DNA of 64,000 nt from Bacteroidales bacterium (GTDB taxonomy: Bacteria > Bacteroidota > Bacteroidia > Bacteroidales > UBA932), in assembly GCA_017626555.1 (NCBI GenBank), contig JAGAIM010000003.1, positions 1 through 64,000 of the forward strand, written 5' to 3'. The notes under the pieces were generated by a model. It was not told the DNA's origin and did not search any database. It saw only the letters and a list, made by a program, of their open reading frames with translations. Shown piece after piece: positions 8,677 to 17,915 of the stretch; the stretch's first letter is position 1; each line of letters starts with the position of its first letter. The position numbers and the translations under genes are program-made.

Positions 8677-11631
8677 CTAGAATCTGAAATAGAGGTTCAA
8701 CATATAATTGAAGCCCTGCATATAGAAATACTTCGAATCGAACTTGTAATATCTCTCCATAGTCTCGCTGTCAGCAAGGCGTGTTCCTTCATATCCGCCG
8801 GTCCTCACATTGCGGTTGTTGGTGATGTTCTGAAGATTGAGAGAGAATCCGAAATTGTACTTGCGGTCGATGTACCAGGATTTTCCTATGCTCGCATTGA
8901 GAAGGAAGGCTGGGGCGAAACATTCCTGGCTGGTAAGGTCCTCAATCTCTGTAGGAGTGATGTTCCAGTCAGGACCGGCCACGATCCAGTCAGTCCTGTA
9001 GAGAGGATTCATATCAAGATATGATTTAGCGAAATACTGTGCGTGAAGTTCGAAGAACCAATATGAATTTGTCCTGTAATTGAGTCCCAGATCGACAGCA
9101 AGCTGAGGAGTCGAAGGAACATAATGTTTCTGGAATCTTTCCACGACTGGTTCTCCGTCAAGGTCTGTCTCATAAACGGTTTCACCGTCCATCACAGTCT
9201 TTCTGTAAACCGGACTGCTTGCCCAATAAGGAACAGGCTGGTTATCGTAAATAAGTTCTGCACTGTTATCGACAGTCATAGTCATACGAGGGACTGAAGT
9301 ATAAATGTACTCGCCCCAGCTGAGTGCTCCGGCAAGAGAGAGACCCTGGACCGGAAGCGGGATCTTGAATCCCATTTCAAGACCTATATGCCTCTGGTCT
9401 ATTCCATTCATAGCAAAATTCACAAAAGAATTCTGCGAGTCGTCATAGAAGCTCATCATATCAGTCTGGTCAGCGATATTGGTCCAGAAACCGGTAATAC
9501 GGAAATTATATCCGTTGTTGCTGTACTGATAGTTGATATCTGCAGATGCAGTCTTGACTGTAGTCAGGTTCGGAACCATCGAATTTCTCGTACGAGGAGA
9601 TATGAATGACTGTGCAAATGTCGGAGCATCATTGAAATAGCCAGCATTTGCATAGATTCTGTGTCCACCCTCGAAATGATACTGAAGTCCGAGCTTTGCT
9701 GAGTATGTAAGGAAGTCAGCAATTTCAGAATTGCCCTTTGAAGTGATGGCCTTGCCAGTCTTTGCATCATACGTGGTAAGCACCTTGCCTTCATACATCA
9801 TCTCGTTTCCATTTTCGTCAAGTCCGGCAAAAAGGCCCTTCCTCACAAGACCTTCTCTCCAGAACTTGGCATATCCGGCCTCGAGTGCAAGATTTGCCTT
9901 GAATCCGCCGAGGTCGAGGGCGCCGTTTGCCCAGAGATTGGCATTGCGCACGTGTGCATAATAGTCATATCCGTATTTGTCGCCCTCCTTAAGGGACTTT
10001 GCCTCACCAAACTCAAGGAAATAGTCAAGGTCATTCTGTACCATTGTAGGAGATGATGCGAAGTCACGCTCTGCGAACTGGTCTATGTTCAGATAATAGT
10101 CACCGCCGAGAAGGTCGTCCATCTTCTTGTAATACTCAGTACGGTTCCATTTGTAATTGATGCCACCTGTGAGAGTGAATGCCTTTGAGGCCATCCATTT
10201 GATGCTGGCATTGAGATTGATGTCGTTCTGATCGACGCGACGCTCCTCTACCGCATATTTAGAGCGGCGGAGCCCGTCAGCATCGTAATTGTTCCAGTTC
10301 ACGTTATACAGACGGTCCCAGTTCAAGTGCGTGTATTCAGGAATATCGTTGATCCAAGCATCCTTGGCCCAGGCAGCCTTCTCGAAATTCAACCTGCCAT
10401 AGTCCTTGTTATCCATCCAGTAGTAGCTCGGAAGATTGCGGTAATAATCCGGACGCGGATCGGCGGCATCATACCAGTCCATCGCTGTATATCCGTTCTT
10501 TCCGGTACGCCAGAGGACTGTAGCTGAGGCCTCGAGATTGTCTGAAGGAGTCGCGGTATATTTGAGGATGGTCACAGGCTCAAAGGTCTTGCGGACACGG
10601 GCATTGCGCACCTTGCCGTTCTGATATCCCCAGTTGCTGTTGTACATATTGTCGCCGGTGAGGTCATATACCTCCTGGGTAGAAGCGTTCTGCGCGCCTC
10701 GCTGACCCGGTGCCGCGAATGTCACGAGAGAAAGACGATGAGTGTCGCCGAACTTCTTCTCTACACCGGCATAATATGCGAAGTTGCGATAGTAAACTCC
10801 TTTCACCCAATCGTTTCCACCGACGCGGGCAGATACGTTGAATGCATACGACCAGCCGTTGTCAAGCTCGCCGGAAGCATACGTTGCCATAAGACGGAGA
10901 CGGTAGAGGGCACTGTTGGTAAGGGCACTGAAACGCCATCCGGTACGCACTGAAGAAGGCATTGCGTGAATGTTGGTCACACCATTGTATCCGCCATAGC
11001 CATAGTCCGAAACTTCGTTTCCGATGGTGGTCTCCTTGCTGCGCATAGCCTCATTAAGACCGCTCCAGAGTGAATATGGAGAATAGCCTGTGATGGCATC
11101 GTTCATCCTTACGCCGCTGAGATAAACGTCCTGAGACTCATTGGTATATCCTCTGTTCTTGAAACGGATGTTGCTGAATCCGAAACTTGCGATGTTGGTG
11201 AACGGGTCGTTACTGTCGAAAAGGATCGACGGAGCGTCCTCGAAGCCGGAGTCATCCATATCGAACTCGGCGAAATTGGAGTCATCCACATCCGCAATAA
11301 CCTGTTCCACGACCATTCCGACGAAGATAAGGTCCTTCACATATCCCTCCACGGTCACATTTACAGTTGCGTCCAGGAATCCCGCAGCCTTGATAGTCAT
11401 ATCATAGATACCGTTAGGAAGCCCTTCTATGAGGAATTTTCCTTCGGCATCGGATGTTGCGGTCGCGACGGTCTCTCCATTCTGGGAGAGGGTCAATGCC
11501 GCTTCAGCAATAGGTGCTCTGCCAGCACGGTTCACAACCGTACCCTTGACTCCACCCCAGTCGCTTTCCTGAGCGAAGAGGGACAGTGAGCAAAGCATTG
11601 CTGCGATGAATAGTAATACTTTCTTTATCAT
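8677..11631 (-). CDS. TonB-dependent outer-membrane receptor with carboxypeptidase-regulatory domain
   Basis: The true start is the ATG at 11631, giving the signal MIKKVLLFIAAMLCSLSLFAQ; the longer frame to 11721 runs through a repeat. The 984-residue protein starts with a CarboxypepD_reg-like beta-sandwich (VKGTVVNRAGRAPIAEAAL, about residues 25-105), then a plug (FGFSNIRFKNRGYTNESQDVYLSGVRMND) and a 22-strand barrel rich in aromatic strands, ending with YMLNLYFRF, a normal C-terminal beta-signal. It has no SusD partner. The downstream DUF5689 lipoprotein and M3 peptidase are co-oriented, and the upstream neighbours are two nuclease-type enzymes, so the ligand may be a nucleic-acid or peptide breakdown product (inference). 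Confidence 0.9.
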   Translation of the reverse strand: MIKKVLLFIAAMLCSLSLFAQESDWGGVKGTVVNRAGRAPIAEAALTLSQNGETVATATSDAEGKFLIEGLPNGIYDMTIKAAGFLDATVNVTVEGYVKDLIFVGMVVEQVIADVDDSNFAEFDMDDSGFEDAPSILFDSNDPFTNIASFGFSNIRFKNRGYTNESQDVYLSGVRMNDAITGYSPYSLWSGLNEAMRSKETTIGNEVSDYGYGGYNGVTNIHAMPSSVRTGWRFSALTNSALYRLRLMATYASGELDNGWSYAFNVSARVGGNDWVKGVYYRNFAYYAGVEKKFGDTHRLSLVTFAAPGQRGAQNASTQEVYDLTGDNMYNSNWGYQNGKVRNARVRKTFEPVTILKYTATPSDNLEASATVLWRTGKNGYTAMDWYDAADPRPDYYRNLPSYYWMDNKDYGRLNFEKAAWAKDAWINDIPEYTHLNWDRLYNVNWNNYDADGLRRSKYAVEERRVDQNDINLNASIKWMASKAFTLTGGINYKWNRTEYYKKMDDLLGGDYYLNIDQFAERDFASSPTMVQNDLDYFLEFGEAKSLKEGDKYGYDYYAHVRNANLWANGALDLGGFKANLALEAGYAKFWREGLVRKGLFAGLDENGNEMMYEGKVLTTYDAKTGKAITSKGNSEIADFLTYSAKLGLQYHFEGGHRIYANAGYFNDAPTFAQSFISPRTRNSMVPNLTTVKTASADINYQYSNNGYNFRITGFWTNIADQTDMMSFYDDSQNSFVNFAMNGIDQRHIGLEMGFKIPLPVQGLSLAGALSWGEYIYTSVPRMTMTVDNSAELIYDNQPVPYWASSPVYRKTVMDGETVYETDLDGEPVVERFQKHYVPSTPQLAVDLGLNYRTNSYWFFELHAQYFAKSYLDMNPLYRTDWIVAGPDWNITPTEIEDLTSQECFAPAFLLNASIGKSWYIDRKYNFGFSLNLQNITNNRNVRTGGYEGTRLADSETMERYYKFDSKYFYMQGFNYMLNLYFRF

Positions 11632-11646
11632 TTTGTTGTCATTGTG

Positions 11647-11778
11647 CAGATTTCTCGACTCGGCCTGTGGCCTCGCTCGAAATGACAGGTACAATTTCGA
11701 CCGACTTAACATCACTGTCATTCTGACCGGCTTAACATCACTGTCATTTCGACCGAGCGAAGCGAGTGGAGAAATCTC
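11647..11778. repeat. compound REP-like cluster: inverted arms plus tandem 26-base units
   Basis: The left arm, 11647-11688, ends with CGCTCGAAATGACAG. The right arm, 11741-11777, begins CTGTCATTTCGACCGAGCGA and is its imperfect inverted copy. Between them a unit containing CTTAACATCACTGTCATT occurs twice (from about 11705 and 11731). It occupies nearly the whole gap between the receptor gene and the EEP gene. Confidence 0.75.
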
Positions 11779-11782
11779 CTTT

Positions 11783-12862
11783 CTATTTAGTTATTACGAT
11801 ATATGTCGGATAATGGTCGCTGTAGCCTCCGATGAAGGCTCCGTTCGAGAATGTCCTGAACGGAGTGCCCTTGTACTGACCCTTCTGGTTGGTCAGGAAC
11901 TTAGGGTTATAGATACGTCCATAGTAACCTTTCTTATGGAGCTGACGAAGGCCAAATGTGCCTTCCTGAGGGTTTGCAAGGGCATTGTTGACCAGCAGAA
12001 GGTCATATATGCTCCAGACTCCCTGATATGCGAGAGAGCCGAATCCTGCCTTAAGCATTGATGTGAAAGGAGAGAAGAAGTCCTTGTCGGTCACATCTGC
12101 CTTGAATTCTCTTCCGTGAAGATATTCAGCCATAGACGGATCGGTCGGATTGTCATTCATATCGCCCATACATACGATCTTGATACCCGGATATTTCTCC
12201 TGCATCATCATAGCGTGGTTGTACATAATCTCGCCGCCGCGGTCGCGCAACTGGTTGCCGCCCTTCTTGCCGCCTGCACGGGACGGAAGATGAGCCACAT
12301 AGATCGCGAAATGTTCTCCATCGATGGTTCCGTGCACCATAAGCACGTCACGGGTACGGAAATAGTCCCTTTCCTCCTGAGACTGGATCCAGTCTATCGA
12401 ACTGCCTTCGAAAGTAAACGGAATGGACTCGCTGTCAAGGAAGGTGAACACCTTCGGGTTGTAAAGGAGAGCCACATCCACGCCACGTCTGTCCGGACCG
12501 TCATAATGCACGATCTGATAATTCGCTTCGGCAATCTGAGGCTCCATCACAAGATCTTCGAGCACAAGGCGGTTCTCTATCTCGGAAACACCGAGCAGAG
12601 CGTGCCAGGCACCGTTTTCCTCTTTCATCGACCTTATGACCTTGGCCATATTCTGGAGCTTCTTCTGATACTTCGCCTCGGTCCACTTGTTCTTTCCTTC
12701 CGGAAGGAACTCCTCGTCATTCTTAGCCGGATCATCGTATGTATCAAACAGATTCTCAAGGTTGTAGAATCCGATGACATAATTCTTTTCGCCCTTTTTC
12801 TGGGCATCAGCGGTGATGCATAAAAGCATCAGCGTCGCAAAAACAATTGCTATCTTTTTCAT
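11783..12862 (-). CDS. secreted endonuclease/exonuclease/phosphatase (EEP) family protein
   Basis: EEP-fold enzymes hydrolyse phosphodiester or phosphomonoester bonds with Mg2+. The 359-residue protein has a cleavable signal (MKKIAIVFATLMLLCITADAQ). Family landmarks in order are FYNLENLFD (metal/substrate Asn), GVSEIENR (metal Glu), RRGVDVALLY, VAHLPSRAGG (His-x-Pro-Ser-Arg), CMGDMNDNP (Asp/Asn pair) and GGYSDHYPTYI (terminal Asp-His). All catalytic positions appear intact. It follows the DNA/RNA endonuclease by 17 bases, so the two are probably co-transcribed. The exact substrate (DNA, RNA, lipid or nucleotide) cannot be told from sequence; the neighbouring nuclease favours nucleic acid. Confidence 0.88.
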   Translation of the reverse strand: MKKIAIVFATLMLLCITADAQKKGEKNYVIGFYNLENLFDTYDDPAKNDEEFLPEGKNKWTEAKYQKKLQNMAKVIRSMKEENGAWHALLGVSEIENRLVLEDLVMEPQIAEANYQIVHYDGPDRRGVDVALLYNPKVFTFLDSESIPFTFEGSSIDWIQSQEERDYFRTRDVLMVHGTIDGEHFAIYVAHLPSRAGGKKGGNQLRDRGGEIMYNHAMMMQEKYPGIKIVCMGDMNDNPTDPSMAEYLHGREFKADVTDKDFFSPFTSMLKAGFGSLAYQGVWSIYDLLLVNNALANPQEGTFGLRQLHKKGYYGRIYNPKFLTNQKGQYKGTPFRTFSNGAFIGGYSDHYPTYIVITK

Positions 12863-12879
12863 TTACAATAATTTACATA

Positions 12880-14079
12880 TCACAATCCCCATACGGAGTT
12901 TGTAGTCGGATCTTCGGCCTCAAGTTCTGCAGCACGGGCTTCTCCCACCTTGGCCGGCAGATTGACGAAAAGATCGATCCCAAGAATCTCCTCCAGTTGG
13001 TCAACCGACATCGCGATATCCTTGAAAGGAGTATAGTTGCCGTAATCCTTATGCTCCGTGTAGAATGCTGCGGCAGACCAAGTACGCAGAGTAGAAGCCT
13101 TGCTGTAGCGAAGAAGAGCCTTGTAGTATGCTACCGGGACGGTCATCTTCTTTCCATCCGAATCTTCAGTGAACTTCGTGCTGCCTTTCACGACACATCC
13201 CGTCACAACGTATGTCGTATCGGAAGTATTGGCCACATTCCGCACCATACCTTCAAGTGAAGACCAGAGACCTTCATTGTGCTGATTGAGTTGAGGAGTC
13301 ATATTTGTGCCGTAGAATGTCTGTGCATTTGCTTCATAACTGCACAATCTGTCGGCTGACGGGATCTGATGTCCTCTGGCGTATGAACCCCCGTATCCTC
13401 CGAACGGAGCGGATGAATATTCTGCTCCAAGGAGCGGATCGTACGCCCAGGCGTTTGTCCTATCGACAGTCTTGTTGGTATATGTAGAACAGAGCGGATA
13501 TGCCACCCAAAGGGCTACAAGGTCATCCTGACTCCATCCGAAGGAATAATTGCGGTATTCCTTTCCACGCATCTCGAAACTGTGGCTGTAGTAGCCAAGT
13601 TCAGGATCGTCCATAGAAGGCAGTTCCAGCCATCCGGTCTTTGTCAGATCTATATCCGGCACCGGATCGGGATCCGGATCAGGCTGCTGTCCGCTTCCTG
13701 CCTGAGTGACAGTGCAGAACACCCAATTCCGACCGTTGTCGAGAACAATCTTAAGTTTTCTGCTCTGCTCCGATGCATTTACCTGATACGAGAGGATGAC
13801 ATTGCTCATATTGCCTTTGCCGGAAGTGACATTGAGGCTGGCCCAATCTATATCCGAATCGTCTTCAGCATCAGCAACAGACAGAGTCCAGGAAGATGAG
13901 CATTTCACATTCACGAACATCTGACCCTTTCCTGAATCCACAGATGGGGTCCTCACAGAAACCTCTAAAGCATCGTCTTCCTCATCAGATGGCTTCTGAC
14001 AGGAGGTGACAAATAGAGCGCAGAAGGCCGTCACGACCGCTGCAACTCTAAATATTTCTTTGAATTTCCTCATTCTCAT
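12880..14079 (-). CDS. DNA/RNA non-specific endonuclease lipoprotein with N-terminal BACON-like domain
   Basis: Beta-beta-alpha-Me nucleases of this family cut DNA and RNA without sequence choice. The 399-residue lipoprotein (signal ending LFVTSC) carries an acidic stretch after the cysteine (PSDEEDD) like the Bacteroidota surface-export signal, so surface display is likely. A BACON-like beta-sandwich (about 35-135) precedes a Pro/Asp linker and the nuclease domain (about 150-395). The signature reads YARGHQIPSADR in place of the classical DRGHLAPA: the first Asp is Ala, while the catalytic His and downstream NMTPQLNQHNEGLW Asn ligand are kept. An ATG at 14073 is an alternative start. Confidence 0.88.
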   Translation of the reverse strand: MRMRKFKEIFRVAAVVTAFCALFVTSCQKPSDEEDDALEVSVRTPSVDSGKGQMFVNVKCSSSWTLSVADAEDDSDIDWASLNVTSGKGNMSNVILSYQVNASEQSRKLKIVLDNGRNWVFCTVTQAGSGQQPDPDPDPVPDIDLTKTGWLELPSMDDPELGYYSHSFEMRGKEYRNYSFGWSQDDLVALWVAYPLCSTYTNKTVDRTNAWAYDPLLGAEYSSAPFGGYGGSYARGHQIPSADRLCSYEANAQTFYGTNMTPQLNQHNEGLWSSLEGMVRNVANTSDTTYVVTGCVVKGSTKFTEDSDGKKMTVPVAYYKALLRYSKASTLRTWSAAAFYTEHKDYGNYTPFKDIAMSVDQLEEILGIDLFVNLPAKVGEARAAELEAEDPTTNSVWGL

Positions 14080-14085
14080 TTAGAC

Positions 14086-14125
14086 CATCAAAAGGGCCCG
14101 ACCATCCGGCCAGTCCCTTTTGATG
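14086..14125. terminator. hairpin between OB-fold lipoprotein and nuclease genes
   Basis: CATCAAAAGGG (14086-14096) and its exact reverse complement (14115-14125) form an 11-bp stem with an 18-base GC-rich loop. No long T-run follows on the minus strand, so it may attenuate rather than fully stop transcription. Confidence 0.6.
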
Positions 14126-14142
14126 TTTTGAAATATATTTTC

Positions 14143-16281
14143 TTACTCTGTTATAGCCTTAAGACCGATGAAAATCACTCGACCATTTGCCGAATCAAGA
14201 GTCTCTACCTTGATATCGGTTGTCCCAGATGGCAATTCAACTTCATAGTAATCAGACTCTGCCAATGTGATGGTGTAAGGAGGGTTTCCTGTTGCTCCCG
14301 GATTTGCCTTTGGCTCTATTGTGGCAATTTCACTTCCTCCTACAGAGAATTTCACCTGAGCAGTCTTATTCTTCCAAGCCACGCAATAGAAACCAAGTTT
14401 CTTGGTACCTGCCGCCACGTGAAGAGTTGCATCACCGGTAAGGGAGCCTGTTCCAAGTTTGAGCATATTGTTCACCTGCTCGCCATTCACTGTGCCGGTC
14501 TGAGACTGCGTTCCTTCTGATGTGCAGTCATATGCCTTGTTGCCAAGAGTCCAGGTAACACCCTGAGGATCATACTGTCCTGCTTCACCTGCCGGAGGAG
14601 TAGGAGTCTCGCCACCACCTTCACCCGGAACGTGACTGATGTAATATGCTGGAACTGCACTTCCACCTCCCTGAGGTGTGCCCTGATATGATCCTCTGAG
14701 TGATCCAAGAGTTACAGTGTCACCAACCTTAAGGCCGATGCTGTTGAAAGACTTGTCATTATGTCCGACCCATCCGTTGGTCAGACCATAGATATATACC
14801 TCGCCGGTACCGTCGTTGATGTAGAGATTACCGTAGGCATTGCCCGAAACGATAGAAGTGATTTCACCTGTAAGTTCATACCATACATCACTGCTTTCAG
14901 GTGCAGCAAGGAATTCAGCCACAGTCACCTTCTTGAGGCTTGATGGCTTACCTTCATTTTCTCCGCCACCAGTAGAACCACCATCTGCTGTGAAACTTAC
15001 GATATAAGCATCCACAACCTCGTGCTGAGACTTCTGCTCATAGTAGAGGTACTTTCCGTAGATAGTGATCGTTCCACCGTTTGAAATCTTGCTTGTCCAC
15101 TCAGACTTGCTTGCATCGAGAACAGAATAAACATAGATCTTGCCCGAATCATCAGTCAGGTCAAAACTGCAGTATGTAGGGTTGAAGCCAGAAACCTTTC
15201 CTGTAAGTTCATAGTAATTCTGGGTATCAGCCGCAGCGATGAACTCTGCCACTGTCTTCTTGCCCTTTGACTCAGGTTTGGTAGTGCTGCCGCCACCTGT
15301 GTTTCCACCTGCGGTGAAGTCCATCTCCACTGCATTCGAGAAATCAACGGATGTGCCGGCCTTGTCGGCAATGACAAGTTTGAGGTCATCCATACGGTAT
15401 GAACTTGCCACATCCACTTTCATACAGATTGAAAGACTCTCTGTGCCTGCAGGTACTGAGAATTCTGCTGAAGCGATGTTCCAGCGTCCTTCGGTTCCTT
15501 CGCCTGCGAACGAATAATCCGTAAGTTCAACCCATTTGTTGCCATCATTGCTGAGGAAGATATGGAACTCGGACTTTGTGAATACGCTACCGTTGTCCTG
15601 CGAATACTTCTCTGTTCCGAAAGTGAGAGATAAATCCTTTGTCCCACCGAGAGCGATGTTCTTTGTTGCAAGATAAGCAGACTTGCCGAAGAACATATTG
15701 TTGTTGCCGGATCCTTCGTAGTCTGAGTAGTTGCTGTTGGAAGTTGAATTTGCACGAGCCGACATTCCGCTGTATGCATATTCTACATTTGCAGCACCTG
15801 TACCTGTCGCATTCATCCATCCGTCGAACTGATCAAGGTAAGGCCAACTTGAACCTGAGCCGTATGTCTTCTCAGCCACTTCCTTGTCATAGTCATTGTA
15901 ATAAACTATGAGCGCCTCAGCCGATCCGCCAGGACCAGCCTGTGACACTGTAAGATACTTGCTCTTCATTCCGATTGTGAACTTGAGGTTTGCCTCGCGG
16001 TCAAGACCAGTATTCTCAAGAACAGACACAGTTACGGTCTGAGCCTCAGACGAAGCGCTTCCAGACTCAGGAGAAACAACCACCCAGTCTGCATCAGTTT
16101 CTACCATCCAGTCGCGTGTCGCAGTGATTGTAAGCGTCTGATCACCTCCGACAGCATCAAAAGTCATCTCTGTTGCGCTGACTGTGATGTCAGGAGTACC
16201 CAGATTCTGCTCCGGTTCCTCACAGGCTGCAAATACAGCCAAAGAAGCCAAGGCTCCCCAAAATAGATTCTTAAGTTTCAT
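14143..16281 (-). CDS. BACON plus OB-fold multidomain lipoprotein
   Basis: The 712-residue lipoprotein (MKLKNLFWGALASLAVFAAC) contains a BACON domain (about 30-120, WVVVSPESGSAS), a discoidin-like beta-sandwich (about 120-330), then two OB-type modules separated by Gly/Ser linkers: KTVAEFIAAADTQNYYELTG with IYVYSV, and VTVAEFLAAPESSDVWYELTG with YGNLYINDGTGEVYIYGL. A C-terminal beta domain follows. The same OB module occurs in the lipoproteins at 26352 and 29047. No catalytic motif is seen; I infer a surface-anchored binding role. It has a well-formed promoter of its own. Gene product not otherwise recognised. Confidence 0.75.
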   Translation of the reverse strand: MKLKNLFWGALASLAVFAACEEPEQNLGTPDITVSATEMTFDAVGGDQTLTITATRDWMVETDADWVVVSPESGSASSEAQTVTVSVLENTGLDREANLKFTIGMKSKYLTVSQAGPGGSAEALIVYYNDYDKEVAEKTYGSGSSWPYLDQFDGWMNATGTGAANVEYAYSGMSARANSTSNSNYSDYEGSGNNNMFFGKSAYLATKNIALGGTKDLSLTFGTEKYSQDNGSVFTKSEFHIFLSNDGNKWVELTDYSFAGEGTEGRWNIASAEFSVPAGTESLSICMKVDVASSYRMDDLKLVIADKAGTSVDFSNAVEMDFTAGGNTGGGSTTKPESKGKKTVAEFIAAADTQNYYELTGKVSGFNPTYCSFDLTDDSGKIYVYSVLDASKSEWTSKISNGGTITIYGKYLYYEQKSQHEVVDAYIVSFTADGGSTGGGENEGKPSSLKKVTVAEFLAAPESSDVWYELTGEITSIVSGNAYGNLYINDGTGEVYIYGLTNGWVGHNDKSFNSIGLKVGDTVTLGSLRGSYQGTPQGGGSAVPAYYISHVPGEGGGETPTPPAGEAGQYDPQGVTWTLGNKAYDCTSEGTQSQTGTVNGEQVNNMLKLGTGSLTGDATLHVAAGTKKLGFYCVAWKNKTAQVKFSVGGSEIATIEPKANPGATGNPPYTITLAESDYYEVELPSGTTDIKVETLDSANGRVIFIGLKAITE

Positions 16282-16323
16282 CGTTACTTTTATAATTGTT
16301 AATTCTTATTTATCAATAGCCTA

Positions 16324-16354
16324 CAAATATAATTATCAGTCAGCATTTTTCAAA
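16324..16354 (-). promoter_or_regulatory. Bacteroidota promoter for the 14143-16281 gene
   Basis: TATATTTG (16324-16331) with TTTG (16351-16354) exactly 19 bases upstream is one of the best consensus matches in the window. The -33 box lies inside the stop region of the preceding gene. Confidence 0.75.
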
Positions 16355-17915
16355 ATTCTGATGCAGGTGATGCTCCACTCTTTGTCAATGCCGGTATGTC
16401 AAGGCTGAAAAGATCTCCTGCATTTTCCTCTGCATCAAAAGGCACGGCATAGAGCCTGTAGTCACAGTCCCACTCCAACATAACGTCTGTCAGGCTTTCA
16501 ATAGGGAAATTATACACTCCCAAAAGTTCATCATCGAGAAGAATCGCACGGATTTCATCATCAGTTGCACCCTCTTCTTCTATGACAGACACCGGATAAA
16601 TCGTATATATCGCATTTTCTGCATTATTTTCAAGAGTAAACTTCAGTCTGGCTACCGCCCATCCGGCATATTCCCCGTAATAATCCGGATCAAGTGCAGC
16701 AAGTGCATCACCATCAAAATATTTCAGAACCTGGGCACTTACAGAAGCATCTGTATCATCTTCAGAAGGTGCGACAAACTCATCTATCGCCACTTCAGAC
16801 GCATAGTTTCCCTCTGCATCCACACATACGGCACAAGCATAATGCTTCAGACCCGGCTTGAGTGAGAAACTTCCGGTCTGCACTCCTCTCCGAGCATAAT
16901 ATCTGGAGAATTCAGCCCTGTCGTTGCAATCTCCGAAGGCAATCGCTTGCTTGATCTGATTATCAATAAGTTTCTTCACACTTTCCGCATTCGGACCACC
17001 CTGTCTGGCAAGATATTCCTCATCAGTCACAATTGCCAGATATGACACTGAAACATCTGATGGCTTGAATGTGACACTGACGCTGCGAGGCGTAATTGTG
17101 CCATACTCGAATGCAAAGGTCACATCAGACGGATCGCTCGGTGCCATAGTACGGAACTTCTTGGTTGTCAATGGAGTAGTAAGACCTCCATCATATCCGA
17201 ATACTATGATCATATACTCGGTGTCAGGTTCGAGGTTGTCGTCGAACGAATGCACCATTTCACCGTTATTCGTATGCAGAGGGAAGAACGGCTTATAATT
17301 CTTTAGAAGGAATTCTTCAAGTTCTTCCATTGTCATACCCTCATAGACATAATCCGGAAACTCAAGCCATACATAGTCATCATCCGTGCTCGGTGTGATG
17401 AAAAGCATTGCCGATGTGGCCGTAATCTGGTCTATCTCTATCTCAAAACTATTCTGCGAGGCCTCTACAGGTGGAGTCACAGCACTTTCCGTATATACAT
17501 CTGAAACGACTGCGCCCGTCTCATCCGTATAACATACAAACACAATGAATTTCTGCTCAGGCTGGAGACCGGTGACTTCACGTTCAAATACACCTTTCTT
17601 CATCAGTTCGCTTATTGCGAGATCCTGATTTTCAAGGATAGTGGTTTCAATGAAATTCGTCGCCGTAACAAGCATATCATCCAGAGAACCGAATGTGGAG
17701 AGATATTCTTCTGTAGCCACTCCGCAAAAATACGGAGCATCCGGGTTATCCGGAGTCACCTTCACCTTGCAATGGCTCGAATGCATATCGAATATCTCTA
17801 TTTCAAAACCGTCGCCACCCGTCTTTCCTTCATCAGGGGTGACTTCATTGCAGGCTGCACCGATAAACACAGCCGCAAGCAACAACCCGAAATATCTTAA
17901 AGTTTTCATAATCAT
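16350..17915 (-). CDS. Fn3-like repeat lipoprotein with ASPASEF tail (paralogue 1)
   Basis: I do not recognise a named family. The 521-residue lipoprotein (signal ending IGAAC) has three roughly 130-residue beta-sandwich repeats, each opening with F-x-I-x-I and closing with a TGLQPEQKFIVFV-type strand, as in fibronectin-III domains. Its C-terminal region has YFDGDALAALDP and ends GASPASEF. Those two motifs recur in the genes at 18785 and 24024, defining a paralogous set. It overlaps the Omp28 gene by four bases (ATGA), so they are coupled. Starts at 17915 or 17909 are equally good. Function unknown; probably a surface adhesin or scaffold (inference). Confidence 0.75.
   Translation of the reverse strand: MIMKTLRYFGLLLAAVFIGAACNEVTPDEGKTGGDGFEIEIFDMHSSHCKVKVTPDNPDAPYFCGVATEEYLSTFGSLDDMLVTATNFIETTILENQDLAISELMKKGVFEREVTGLQPEQKFIVFVCYTDETGAVVSDVYTESAVTPPVEASQNSFEIEIDQITATSAMLFITPSTDDDYVWLEFPDYVYEGMTMEELEEFLLKNYKPFFPLHTNNGEMVHSFDDNLEPDTEYMIIVFGYDGGLTTPLTTKKFRTMAPSDPSDVTFAFEYGTITPRSVSVTFKPSDVSVSYLAIVTDEEYLARQGGPNAESVKKLIDNQIKQAIAFGDCNDRAEFSRYYARRGVQTGSFSLKPGLKHYACAVCVDAEGNYASEVAIDEFVAPSEDDTDASVSAQVLKYFDGDALAALDPDYYGEYAGWAVARLKFTLENNAENAIYTIYPVSVIEEEGATDDEIRAILLDDELLGVYNFPIESLTDVMLEWDCDYRLYAVPFDAEENAGDLFSLDIPALTKSGASPASEF

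Noticed and set aside
12116-12823. 235-codon plus-strand ORF opposite the EEP gene
   Set aside because: It is antisense to a gene with all EEP motifs and has no family resemblance.
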